The notes beneath the pieces were generated by a model. The model saw only the letters and a program-made list of their open reading frames with translations. It ran no database searches and was not told the origin of the DNA. This document shows positions 1-8,219 of a stretch of DNA of 25,727 bases, piece by piece. Origin of the DNA: an uncultured Fibrobacter sp. (GTDB lineage: Bacteria > Fibrobacterota > Fibrobacteria > Fibrobacterales > Fibrobacteraceae); NCBI GenBank assembly GCA_934700345.1, contig CAKUXP010000032.1, positions 1-25,727 of the forward strand. The letters are read 5' to 3'. Numbering within the stretch: position 1 is the first letter of the stretch; each line of letters begins with the position of its first letter. A program made the position numbers and the translations under genes.

Positions 1-153
1 GCTAATTCCTCATTGCTAATTCCTCATTGCTAATTCCTCATTGCTAATTCCTCATTGCTAATTCCTCATTGCTAATTGCTAATTCCTCTCTAATCCCTTC
101 TCCCTGTTCCCTAGCTGCTCGCTAGTCACTGATCACTGATACCTGTTTCCTGA
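1..153. repeat. Heptanucleotide tandem-repeat tract downstream of mfd
   Basis: Read on the minus strand, the whole stretch from 153 down to 1 falls into consecutive 7-base units with no slip in phase. The distal part alternates ATTAGCA and ATGAGGA, which gives a near-perfect 14-bp repeat (five full copies at 1-70). One doubled ATTAGCA at 70-83 shows that the basic unit is 7, not 14. The part next to mfd consists of degenerate heptads (TCAGGAA, ACAGGTA, TCAGTGA twice, CTAGCGA, GCAGCTA, GGGAACA, GGGAGAA, GGGATTA, GAGAGGA), every one ending in A. The tract starts 6 bases after the mfd stop and runs off the window. It resembles the short tandemly repeated repetitive sequences known from some other bacteria. 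No gene is seen in it. Confidence 0.9.
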
Positions 154-159
154 TTTTTC

Positions 160-3100
160 TCAACGAACGATCTTCGCGAACGCCTGGAAAAGTTCGAGCG
201 TCGCCTTTGACGCCTCTTCATCGGAAACGCCTCGACCGAGTTCCACGATTCCCTGCAACGGAGAATTTCCCACATAGCGCATTCCGTAGGGAGACGTTGC
301 GGCAAGTTCCGCGAGCATCCGCGGATCGGGCGGCGGAAATTCCACGAAGGAAAAGACAAGCATTCCCCGACGCATTTCGACCCCTTGAATTCGAAGCTTC
401 GCTGCAATTTGCGAAACTTCCGAAACGAGGAAAAGCTTCTGGGCCGGAGGCGGAACCGGTCCGAACCTATCTTCCAGTTCCGAATACAGCGCCGCCAATT
501 CTTCGCGGTTTACAGCCCGGGCAATCCGCTGGTAAACGGAAATCCGGGAAAGCCCGTCTGCGATATACGTTTCGGGCAAGAAGGCGTCGACAGGAAGTTC
601 TACGCGCGGTTCGATCTTCGAAGCGCTCTCCCCGCCACCGCGGAGTTCCTCGACCGCTTCGCGGACTAGCCGTACATAGGTTTCGAAACCGACTTCCGAA
701 ATAAAGCCGTGCTGTTCCGAACCAAGCAAGTTTCCCGCGCCCCGGATTTCCAGGTCCCGCATCGCAAGCTGGTATCCGCTACCCAAATCCGTAAATTGTT
801 CCAGGGCCTGTAAGCGCTTTCTCGATTCCGCAGAAATAATCCCGTCCTTCGGAATCACCAGATAGGCATAGGCGAGAACATCCGAACGCCCGACGCGTCC
901 GCGCATCTGGTAGAGTTGGCTGATGCCGAAGTGATGCGCATTCATGACGATAATTGTATTCGCGTTCGGAACGTCCAGACCGCTCTCGATGATGCTCGTC
1001 GAAACAAGAATATCGAACTCCCGGGCAAGGAACGCGTCCATGACGCGCTCTAAGTCGCGATCCTCCATTTGCCCGTGCGCAACGGCGACCCGGGCATTGG
1101 GAGCCATCGCTTCGACATCCTCCGCCAGATGCCCGATGGACTGGACACGGTCGTTTACAACGAACACCTGCCCGCCGCGCGAAAGTTCGTCATGGATGGC
1201 CTCGGCGAGAACAGCGTCATCCCGGGAAAGGATTTTCGTTTCGACAGGCAAGCGGTTCATCGGGGGCGTATTGATAAGGGAAATGTCCCGGACGCCCGTA
1301 AGCGAAAGATGCAGGGACCGCGGAATCGGGGTCGCGCTCATGCTCAGCGTATCCACCGTCAACCGGAGCTCCCGAAGCCTTTCTTTCTGCTTGACGCCGA
1401 ACTTCTGTTCCTCGTCGATTATCAAAAGGCCCAGATCCTTGAATGCGTTTTTTTCCGAAAGAAGCACATGGGTCCCGACGACGATATCGTACTTGCCTTC
1501 CGCCACCTTTCCAAAAATTTCCTTTTTCTCCGCAGCTGTCCGGTAACGGTTCACCAGGGCGATATTTACCGGGAAGGCGGCAAATCGTTCCTTGAATGTT
1601 TCGTAATGCTGCGCAGCGAGAATGGTCGTAGGCACGAGAACGGCGACCTGTTTTTTCGAATAAACGCACTTAAAGGCGGCGCGCATCGCGACTTCGGTCT
1701 TTCCAAAACCCACATCCCCGCAGACGAGCCTGTCCATCGGGTGCGAATTTTCCATATCGGCCTTGATTTCGGCAGTGGCGCGAAGCTGGTCGGGGGTAGG
1801 CTCGTATTCAAAGGCGTCTTCGAACTCCTTCTGCATCCGGGAATCCGGCGGAAAAGCAAATCCCTCGACGAGTTCACGCTTCGCATAGAGCTGGACCAGC
1901 TCCTTCGCAATCTTGACAACGCGCTTCTTGACCCGTTCCTTGAGCCTTTCCCACGAGCGGCTTCCGAGACTCGCCAATTCCGGAGCTTCACCCTCTTCGC
2001 CTCCCGGCAACCGTTCGATCTTTTTCAGGTCCGAAACGGGAAACTTCAAGCGGTCGCCCCCCGCATAGTCGAGCAGGACGCAATCGACAAGTCCACCCCC
2101 GATTTTTTCACGGACAAGACCGCGGTATCGCCCGATGCCATGATCTTCGTGGACAACGTAGTCGCCGACAGAAAGCGATTCGACAAGGAGTGCGCCGGAA
2201 ACCGAGCTCGAAACGGAATGCTTGCGCTTCAATTTTCCGTTCCGGCTGAAAATTTCCGATTCCGAAAGAAGGGCAACCCCTTCCGAATCCGCGAAAAAGC
2301 CGTCGGAGAGCTCTCCGATCAGGACTCCCGCAAGCGGCGCACCGTCGAGCAGATGCACCAGCCTATCCGCACTTCCCTCGGAATGCGCGACCAGATAAAC
2401 CATTCCCCCTTCCGCATCGAAGGCTTCGATATCCTTTGCAATGGCGCTAGTTCCAAGATTTCCCCGGGACTGCAGGCGCAACGGGATGGAAATCCAGTCA
2501 GGCGAATCCATCCGGGCATCCGTCAAGTCCAGGACAGGATGTTCCGAAACGCGGGCGCGGAGTTCGTCAAAGCGCCACCAGATTTCAAGCGGCGGCGAAA
2601 CTTTCCGATTGAACGAAAGGATTTTCTCGTAAGCGGTTACGTGGGCACGGCCGAGTTTCCCGGCTGATTCCGCAAGGAGCGATTCCCGATCGAGCACAAG
2701 AGCCGCATCCGGCATGTAATCGAAAACACTCGCCGGAAGAGATTCGTATTCTGGACGGCGCCACCAGACAAGATCTTCCTCGCCAAAGGGAATCTTCGCT
2801 TTTTCCTCTGCAGACAGGACAAACTCCCCGCGCGGATAGACTTCCACGGAATCCAGAGGCTTAATCGAACGCTGCGAAAAGATATCGAACGACCGGATGC
2901 TTTCAATTTCATCGCCAAAAAATTCAAGCCGGACCGGATGCTTCTGCATGAACGTGTTGATATCGACAATGCATCCGCGGACAGAGAACTCCCCCACGGT
3001 CCCGACGACAGGCTGCTCCACGAATCCCATATCGCCAAGCGTCCTGCGGAGCGACATCGGATCGACCTGATCCCCCTTCCGAAAGACGAGCTTTTTTCTT

Positions 3101-3510
3101 TCGAACGAATTCACCGGGGAAAGCCGGAGCAGGAAGGAATCCAGCGGGCAGATCGCGATAAAGGGGGAGTTTCTCCGCGACATCCTGAAAAAGCGCAAGC
3201 GTTCTTCGAGAACGCCGTCAAAGGGAGTCTTCATATCGTAAGGCTTCACCCCGAGCGACGGAAAGAAGCAGACGTTTTCCTCGCCACAAAGGCTTTGCAG
3301 GTTTTGCAGCCAGAGTTCCCCCTTGCGATAGTCTTCGGTCACGACAAGGATGCTCTGCGGATACTTGTAAAAACGGTCCGCGACCATCAGGGCGGAAGCC
3401 GCGTCCGAAAGGCCTTCCACATGCAGAGTTCCATTGCGAAGCCTCGAAAAATCGGAAAGACGTCCGAGGTCCTGCCGGGAAAGAAAATCGGAAAATTCAA
3501 GAGTTTTCAT
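160..3510 (-). CDS. mfd: Transcription-repair coupling factor Mfd
   Basis: This is an ATP-dependent DNA translocase that removes RNA polymerase stalled at DNA damage and recruits UvrA of nucleotide excision repair. The 1116 residues match the family length (E. coli 1148). Visible in order are an N-terminal UvrB-like region, the CarD-like RNA polymerase-interacting domain (around 450-515, with SVGDYVVHEDHGIGRY), the RecG-like motor with Walker A GDVGFGKT at 598-605 and DEEQ box at 699-702, motif VI containing QMRGRVGR, and the C-terminal TRCF domain. An in-frame TTG lies seven codons upstream. I chose the ATG because it overlaps the stop of the preceding endonuclease gene as ATGA, a usual sign of translational coupling. 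It is the last gene of the kinase-endonuclease-mfd run. Identification is secure. Confidence 0.97.
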   Translation of the reverse strand: MKTLEFSDFLSRQDLGRLSDFSRLRNGTLHVEGLSDAASALMVADRFYKYPQSILVVTEDYRKGELWLQNLQSLCGEENVCFFPSLGVKPYDMKTPFDGVLEERLRFFRMSRRNSPFIAICPLDSFLLRLSPVNSFERKKLVFRKGDQVDPMSLRRTLGDMGFVEQPVVGTVGEFSVRGCIVDINTFMQKHPVRLEFFGDEIESIRSFDIFSQRSIKPLDSVEVYPRGEFVLSAEEKAKIPFGEEDLVWWRRPEYESLPASVFDYMPDAALVLDRESLLAESAGKLGRAHVTAYEKILSFNRKVSPPLEIWWRFDELRARVSEHPVLDLTDARMDSPDWISIPLRLQSRGNLGTSAIAKDIEAFDAEGGMVYLVAHSEGSADRLVHLLDGAPLAGVLIGELSDGFFADSEGVALLSESEIFSRNGKLKRKHSVSSSVSGALLVESLSVGDYVVHEDHGIGRYRGLVREKIGGGLVDCVLLDYAGGDRLKFPVSDLKKIERLPGGEEGEAPELASLGSRSWERLKERVKKRVVKIAKELVQLYAKRELVEGFAFPPDSRMQKEFEDAFEYEPTPDQLRATAEIKADMENSHPMDRLVCGDVGFGKTEVAMRAAFKCVYSKKQVAVLVPTTILAAQHYETFKERFAAFPVNIALVNRYRTAAEKKEIFGKVAEGKYDIVVGTHVLLSEKNAFKDLGLLIIDEEQKFGVKQKERLRELRLTVDTLSMSATPIPRSLHLSLTGVRDISLINTPPMNRLPVETKILSRDDAVLAEAIHDELSRGGQVFVVNDRVQSIGHLAEDVEAMAPNARVAVAHGQMEDRDLERVMDAFLAREFDILVSTSIIESGLDVPNANTIIVMNAHHFGISQLYQMRGRVGRSDVLAYAYLVIPKDGIISAESRKRLQALEQFTDLGSGYQLAMRDLEIRGAGNLLGSEQHGFISEVGFETYVRLVREAVEELRGGGESASKIEPRVELPVDAFLPETYIADGLSRISVYQRIARAVNREELAALYSELEDRFGPVPPPAQKLFLVSEVSQIAAKLRIQGVEMRRGMLVFSFVEFPPPDPRMLAELAATSPYGMRYVGNSPLQGIVELGRGVSDEEASKATLELFQAFAKIVR

Positions 3511-4262
3511 ATCAGGCCCGCCTTGCGGCAACGTTCATGGACAAACGGATTATGGTCGCCCTGGACCTTGAAAATCCGGGCATCGCGTTCACATTCCCAG
3601 GCGTTTACCGGATATTTTCTGTCCCAAATTTCAAAAAGGCGGCGGCGTTCCTTCGAAAGCTTGATGCCGTAGGTCTTTTCCATGTAAAAGGAAATTCGGG
3701 CAAGCATTCCGCGCACTTCTTCCCGCGGCTGGAATTTTCTCGTCTTGAAATCGACGATCGAGCGACAGTTCCCATACATCGGCTCCGGGGAATTCGTCCA
3801 CTGGGAATACATGAAATTGCTGCGGTCTCCGTTCACCTCGCCGATGCTCGGGAGAAGGTTGTGCAGGTCCCCTTCCATCAGGGAAAACTCCGGGTCGGTC
3901 GTTTCGCAGTTTTTTCGTGCACTGCGGCCTTCCGCCTTGTGCCAGCACTGCCTAGAAAGCCCGATGTTGTGTGCCGTTACGACATGTTCCCATTCGATGC
4001 GGGAAGCCCGGTTTGGATTTTTCCGCGGAGCAAATCCGCAACTTTCAAAATCGATGCCGTTCGGCTTTCGGTTGCTCTCGTAGCGGCATCCGCAATAGAC
4101 CGTAACGCGCAAGTCTCCGTAATAGATCCGGTCCATCATCCGCTTGGCATGGGGAAAATCATAATGCCTAGCCTCCGGTTCCGGAACTTTCGCACATGCA
4201 GGCACCACAAGACACAGGCAAAGAAGTGCAACAGGCAAGCGCATATACGACAAGAAATTCAT
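3507..4262 (-). CDS. Exported endonuclease I family nuclease (EndA/NucM-like)
   Basis: A 251-residue protein of the endonuclease I family, periplasmic or secreted enzymes that cut DNA (sometimes RNA) without sequence specificity. The N-terminus has a hydrophobic signal segment (MRLPVALLCLCLVVPAC). The cysteine makes a lipoprotein possible, but VPAC is a poor lipobox. The active-site region is clear: RIEWEHVV with the catalytic His near 93, then DLHNLLPSIGEVNGDRSN at 132-149, the usual His/Asn metal-binding part. Several Cys pairs fit an exported disulphide-containing fold. Start choice is uncertain: TTG at 4274 would overlap the kinase stop, ATG at 4262 (chosen) leaves 8 bases, and ATG at 4244 is also possible; none has a good ribosome site. 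Its stop overlaps the mfd start. Confidence 0.9.
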   Translation of the reverse strand: MNFLSYMRLPVALLCLCLVVPACAKVPEPEARHYDFPHAKRMMDRIYYGDLRVTVYCGCRYESNRKPNGIDFESCGFAPRKNPNRASRIEWEHVVTAHNIGLSRQCWHKAEGRSARKNCETTDPEFSLMEGDLHNLLPSIGEVNGDRSNFMYSQWTNSPEPMYGNCRSIVDFKTRKFQPREEVRGMLARISFYMEKTYGIKLSKERRRLFEIWDRKYPVNAWECERDARIFKVQGDHNPFVHERCRKAGLI

Positions 4263-4270
4263 CCAAAAAT

Positions 4271-6424
4271 TCAACTTTTACGATCGGTATGCCTTCCGCC
4301 GCCATATACCCCCCTCCCGTATTTATAGCTATAAGAGGAGAGATTATCGGAAACGACCCGATTGATGACGATTGCGCGATTTTGCATATTCGCCTTTTCC
4401 AGAATCCCGACGGCATCCTTGAGACATTCCATTGAATCCTTCACATAACGGACGACAAGCAGGGCGAAATCCGCATAGCGACACGCAATCTGCGCATCGG
4501 CAACCAGAAGGATCGGAGCCGAATCCAAAACGATCAGGTCATAGCGTTCGCACATGGATTTTAGCAGATTTTCAAACGCAGAGCTCGAAACCATCTCCGA
4601 CGGAGAGGGCACAAAGGACCCCGCACCGAGCAAATCGATTCCCGACGCGTCGAGATGTTCAATCGCCTCGTCAAGCGAAATCCGTCCCAAGAGGAAATCG
4701 GAAAGGCCATTTTTGCGTCCGCGCGGAGAGAGTGTGCTCGCCCGGAAATCCAGATCGACAAGCAGAACCTTTTTCCCGTTCAGGGCGAAAAGCGCGGACA
4801 GGTTCCTCGAAACAAATGACTTGCCGCTCGAAGGAGAACACCCCGTTACGAGCAGGACCCGGGAACTTTCGCGCATCGAGAATTCGAGCGACGTGCGAAG
4901 CGTTCGGAGAGCCTCGCAAGCGATATCGTCACCATCCTCCTCGACAAGCGAAAAGTTTTCCCGATTTTTCAAAGATTTCGTTTCGGGAATTTTCGCATAG
5001 ACTGAAATTTCCGTTTCCCGTTCCACTTCCTGGGACGAACGGATTCCGCGGTTAAAGAAAAGCCGACAGAGAAAGATGAAGCACGCACCGAGCACAAGTC
5101 CGCCGCCTACTCCTCCGAGCAGGATGATTTTTTTCTTGGGCTTGACCGGCTTGATTTCGATGCGTGCGCGATCGACAATGCGCGCATTCCCGACTTCCCC
5201 CGCCTGCACGACGCGAAGCTGCTGGATGTTGTTCAGCATCGTCGTATATATCGAACTATTGACTTCGACGTCGCCCTGCAAACGAAGGATTTCCTGCTGC
5301 TTATAGGGCAAGTTCTTCGTATTTTCGTCGAGCTTCGCCATTTCCCGCTTGACCTGGACTTCCTGCTTTTTCAAGGCGACGACGCTCGGATGGTCATCCT
5401 TGAAAAGCCGAGCGACTTCCTGCTGTTTCTGGATTAATTCTAGATGCTGTTTTTCGAGTTCCATCCGCTTTTCGAGAGCCGAGCGGGCTTCCCCGTTCAA
5501 GTCGATAGAGCCCTCCCGTTGGCGGTACAGCGAAAGGACCTGTTCTGCGGAATCAAGCTTGGCTTTTACTTCGGGGAGCTGCTTTTCGAGGAACTTGAGT
5601 GTCTTGATAGCCTCTTCGCTCCGGGCCTCGACATTCTGGCGCACGTAAATATCCGCGACGGAATTCAGAATCTGCGCGGCTCGGTCCGCATAGCGATGAC
5701 TTATCTGCATCTGGATGACGCCCGTCTTCTTTCCCTGCTCTGCGACATTCAGTTCCTTGCGAAGCCTGTCGAGAGCATCCCGCGCATCGCTTTCGCCTAA
5801 GAGGAATCTTTCCGACGGGGACGCCTGCATGGAGAGGATGCAGACCGCAAGCGTATCGTTCAAGACCGGAACCCGGTAGGCGTCCCCCACCCGACCTTCG
5901 AGATAGACTTTCCCGTCCTTTCCGACAATCCGATAGGCGCTGTCCGAAAGCGCAGGATCCGCAGAAGCTTCCAAAAACCACTTGGCATTTTCATCAAATC
6001 GCGGGAGCCTCAAAAATCCGACATCGACACGCCCCTCCGTATGGAGTAGGCGCGGCAGGAAGGCAACCGGCATTGCGGAAAAGGAAAGGCGTTCCTTCGC
6101 AACGACTTCGTCGAGAACGCGCCGGCTCTGAATTAGCTGGATTTCCGCATCCGACGGAGACGCTCCGTCTAGAAGCGCCCCCATGTCGCCCAAGGCAATT
6201 CCGAGAGAGGAACCGTTCAGATCGACCTGCAGGAGGGCATCGCTCGTATAGGACGGGCGGATATAGTTCGAAACAAAGACCCCGCAAAGCGTCCCGACGG
6301 CGACGAATCCAAGAAGGACAGGCCACTTGGCCAAAAGGATCCCAAGTAGTTCCAGAATGTCGATTTCGTCGTCATCCATCGGCTGAAATTCAGCGGTATT
6401 TTGATTTCGCAAGTTTTTCGGCAT
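4271..6424 (-). CDS. Polysaccharide-type tyrosine autokinase (Wzc/ExoP-like: Wzz plus BY-kinase)
   Basis: This 717-residue inner-membrane protein joins a chain-length-determinant (Wzz) region to a cytoplasmic bacterial tyrosine kinase. Such proteins drive assembly and length control of capsule or exopolysaccharide. TM1 lies around 33-55 (WPVLLGFVAVGTLCGVFVSN). A long periplasmic, largely coiled-coil region follows at about 230-390, and TM2 lies around 428-452. The kinase has Walker A GCSPSSGKS at 528-536, Walker A' VLLVDLDFR near 557 and Walker B LIVLDSAP near 630. The tail ends in a tyrosine cluster (SYSYKYGRGVYGGG), the usual autophosphorylation site. No glycosyltransferase, flippase or export gene is beside it in this window; it leads into endA-like and mfd genes. 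The ribosome site is weak. The ATG is the only obvious start. Confidence 0.93.
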   Translation of the reverse strand: MPKNLRNQNTAEFQPMDDDEIDILELLGILLAKWPVLLGFVAVGTLCGVFVSNYIRPSYTSDALLQVDLNGSSLGIALGDMGALLDGASPSDAEIQLIQSRRVLDEVVAKERLSFSAMPVAFLPRLLHTEGRVDVGFLRLPRFDENAKWFLEASADPALSDSAYRIVGKDGKVYLEGRVGDAYRVPVLNDTLAVCILSMQASPSERFLLGESDARDALDRLRKELNVAEQGKKTGVIQMQISHRYADRAAQILNSVADIYVRQNVEARSEEAIKTLKFLEKQLPEVKAKLDSAEQVLSLYRQREGSIDLNGEARSALEKRMELEKQHLELIQKQQEVARLFKDDHPSVVALKKQEVQVKREMAKLDENTKNLPYKQQEILRLQGDVEVNSSIYTTMLNNIQQLRVVQAGEVGNARIVDRARIEIKPVKPKKKIILLGGVGGGLVLGACFIFLCRLFFNRGIRSSQEVERETEISVYAKIPETKSLKNRENFSLVEEDGDDIACEALRTLRTSLEFSMRESSRVLLVTGCSPSSGKSFVSRNLSALFALNGKKVLLVDLDFRASTLSPRGRKNGLSDFLLGRISLDEAIEHLDASGIDLLGAGSFVPSPSEMVSSSAFENLLKSMCERYDLIVLDSAPILLVADAQIACRYADFALLVVRYVKDSMECLKDAVGILEKANMQNRAIVINRVVSDNLSSYSYKYGRGVYGGGRHTDRKS

Positions 6425-6474
6425 ACATAAAATAATAGAAAATCCTGAGAAATTTTAAACAGCGAAAAATGTCG

Positions 6475-6515
6475 AAAAAACAGGAAAAGTCCCCCCGATA
6501 AACGGAGAGACTTTT
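6475..6515 (-). terminator. Intrinsic terminator downstream of glyA
   Basis: The hairpin lies at 6485-6515: a 7-bp outer stem AAAAGTC/GACTTTT, two A-C mismatches, inner C-G pairs and a 5-base loop. Read on the minus strand it is followed by a short gap and a run of six U (6480-6475). It sits 42 bases past the glyA stop and ahead of the kinase gene. Because of the A/T outer stem it could also act weakly on the other strand. Confidence 0.7.
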
Positions 6516-6557
6516 CGATGCGGAAAGATTCCTTGCTTTATGCGGAAACCCGAGCGA

Positions 6558-7793
6558 CTACCTGTAAAGAGGGTGCTTCTTGCAGAGCGCGATGATTTCT
6601 TCGCGGATAGCCTTCAGCGCGGCATCGTCATTCCGGGAAAGAACGGTGCGGTCGATAATCCTCGCGACTTCTCGAGAATCCTCTTCGTCGAAGCCGCGGG
6701 TCGTAATCGCCGGAGTTCCGAGGCGAAGTCCCGACGGGTCAAAAGGCTTTCTCGGATCGAACGGAATCGTGGAACGGCTCGTCGAAATGCCGACCTTTTC
6801 GAGTGCTATCTCGGCTTCCTTGCCGGAAACGCCCTTCGACGTCATATCGACAACCATCAGGTGGTTATCCGTTCCGTCGCCGATAATCTTGTAGCCGATC
6901 TTCATCAGCTCGTCTGCCATGGCTTGCGCATTCTTGATGACATTCTTCGCATAGACCTGGAATTCCGGCTTGAGCGCTTCGCCAAAGGCAACCGCCTTAC
7001 CCGCATTGATGTGGTCGTGCGGACCTCCTTGCATCCCCGGGAAGATTCCCTTGTCGATAGCCTTTGCAAACTTTTCCTTGCACATGATGATTGCGCCACG
7101 CGGACCGCGGAGCGTCTTGTGCGTCGTCGTCGTTACGATATCGAAAAACGGGACCGGGCTTTCAAGCTGCTTGCCAGCGATGAGACCTGCAATATGCGAA
7201 ATGTCCGCCATGGTGATGGCTCCGACCTCGTCCGCAATCTCCTTAAAGCGCTTCCAGTCGAGGTTACGGCTGTAAGCGGAGAAACCGGCGAGGATCATTT
7301 TCGGCTTTTCGCGCAGAGCGATTTCGCGGACCTTGTCCATATCGATGCGACCCGTTTCCTTTTCGACTTCGTACTGGACAAAGTTGTAGAGGATGCCGGA
7401 GAAGTTCACCGGATGGCCGTGGGAAAGGTGTCCTCCGTGATCGAGCTTCAAGCCTAGGACCTTGTCGCCCGGCTTTAGGACGGCGAGATAGACCGCGGCG
7501 TTCGCCGGGGAGCCGGAAAGCGGCTGGATATTCACGTGTTCACAACCGAAGAGTTTCTTGCAGCGGTCGATCGCGAGCTGCTCGATCTTGTCGATGACCT
7601 GATTTCCGCCGTAGTAGCGCTTGCCGACATAGCCTTCGCTGTACTTGTTGGTAAGAACGGAACCCATCGCTTCCATCACTGCCTTGGAGGTGTAGTTTTC
7701 GGACGCGATCAGCTCGATGCCGTATTCCTGGCGTTCCGCCTCCTCCTGGATGAGGCTGTAAATTTCGGGGTCTTCTTGCTTCAAAGTCATCAT
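6558..7793 (-). CDS. glyA: Serine hydroxymethyltransferase
   Basis: This PLP enzyme interconverts serine and glycine while charging tetrahydrofolate with a one-carbon unit, in the cytoplasm. It has 411 residues against 417 in E. coli. Signature stretches are GIELIASENYTS, NKYSEGYVGKRYYGG, the PLP-lysine motif TTTTHKTLRGPRG with Lys226, and GLRLGTPAITTRGF near the C-terminus. A longer frame opens at 7865. I chose the first of two adjacent ATGs at 7793 because AAGGAG lies 9 bases upstream and the residues before it do not look like this family. Single-gene unit: its own promoter candidate lies upstream and a terminator downstream. Confidence 0.97.
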   Translation of the reverse strand: MMTLKQEDPEIYSLIQEEAERQEYGIELIASENYTSKAVMEAMGSVLTNKYSEGYVGKRYYGGNQVIDKIEQLAIDRCKKLFGCEHVNIQPLSGSPANAAVYLAVLKPGDKVLGLKLDHGGHLSHGHPVNFSGILYNFVQYEVEKETGRIDMDKVREIALREKPKMILAGFSAYSRNLDWKRFKEIADEVGAITMADISHIAGLIAGKQLESPVPFFDIVTTTTHKTLRGPRGAIIMCKEKFAKAIDKGIFPGMQGGPHDHINAGKAVAFGEALKPEFQVYAKNVIKNAQAMADELMKIGYKIIGDGTDNHLMVVDMTSKGVSGKEAEIALEKVGISTSRSTIPFDPRKPFDPSGLRLGTPAITTRGFDEEDSREVARIIDRTVLSRNDDAALKAIREEIIALCKKHPLYR

Positions 7794-7830
7794 AGTTGTG
7801 AACTCCTTGAAAAGGGTTTCCCAAATATAG

Positions 7831-7860
7831 ATAATAGTTGTCCGTTGGGAGTTGAGTGAA
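7831..7860 (-). promoter_or_regulatory. Candidate promoter of glyA
   Basis: On the minus strand a -35-like TTCACT (7860-7855) and a -10-like TATTAT (7836-7831) are separated by 18 bases. They lie about 38 bases ahead of the glyA start codon, with the AAGGAG ribosome site between. Each box has one or two mismatches to the sigma-70 consensus, so this is tentative. Confidence 0.4.
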
Positions 7861-7980
7861 GCCAAGGTTCACGGAAAAGGGAATCGTCGCTAGTGACAGA
7901 GCTCAGAGCTTAGACAATCGTCAAGAGAAAGCGGTTCGCTTCAAGTCCCGCCCCGTATTTCGCCCGATTCAGCCCAAAAG

Positions 7981-8004
7981 CTTAAATGTCCACGATTCTA
8001 AGTT
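7981..8004. repeat. Imperfect intergenic repeat, copy A
   Basis: A 24-base unit containing TAAATGTC and TTCTAAGTT. It matches the copy at 8181-8204 at 20 of 24 positions, and all four differences are transitions. The copies lie exactly 200 bases apart in the same orientation. Confidence 0.6.
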
Positions 8005-8180
8005 CGAAGTTTTCCCGACAAAGCTCCGGACTACAGGATGGATTCTACCTGTCCGCAGCAAGCGGGTCACTCCCTTCGGGAGTTCCTAGATGACTTTGGA
8101 AAGCGAATGGAAACAGCTCGCTCCGCAGGCAATTTCTCGTCCCTCATTCTCTTAGACGTTCTCGTTCTTATCCCTAGAAA

Positions 8181-8204
8181 CCTAAATGTCTGCGGTTCTA
8201 AGTT
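8181..8204. repeat. Imperfect intergenic repeat, copy B
   Basis: Second copy of the 24-base unit at 7981-8004, same orientation. It begins 16 bases past the stop codon of acetylesterase 2 on that gene's transcript. Confidence 0.6.
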
Positions 8205-8219
8205 TCAGAAACAAACCGT

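Larger units (their letters stand above)
7794..8219. other. Intergenic region between acetylesterase 2 and glyA
   Basis: This stretch of 426 bases has no gene I can support. Two short plus-strand frames (7856-8089 and 8038-8229) lack ribosome sites and recognisable domains and overlap each other. The region holds the glyA promoter candidate, a small inverted repeat ACTCCC/GGGAGT near 8070-8085 with no U run, and the pair of imperfect repeats at 7981 and 8181. No convincing intrinsic terminator for the pectin operon was found here. Confidence 0.6.

Noticed and set aside
1..88. Tandem repeat considered as a CRISPR array
   Set aside because: Units abut with no unique spacers and are only 7 or 14 bases long.
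1069..2667. Long open frame on the plus strand opposite mfd (532 codons), with several other antisense frames there
   Set aside because: mfd on the minus strand is unmistakable over the same bases. The antisense product has biased composition and no domain, as expected from GC-rich codon use.
7930..7965. tRNA T-arm-like sequence (GGTTCG... with GC-rich end)
   Set aside because: No matching acceptor, D or anticodon arms within tRNA distance on either strand.
8068..8088. Small hairpin ACTCCC/GGGAGT as a terminator of the pectin operon
   Set aside because: Only 6 bp, no U run on either strand, and 130 bases past the stop.
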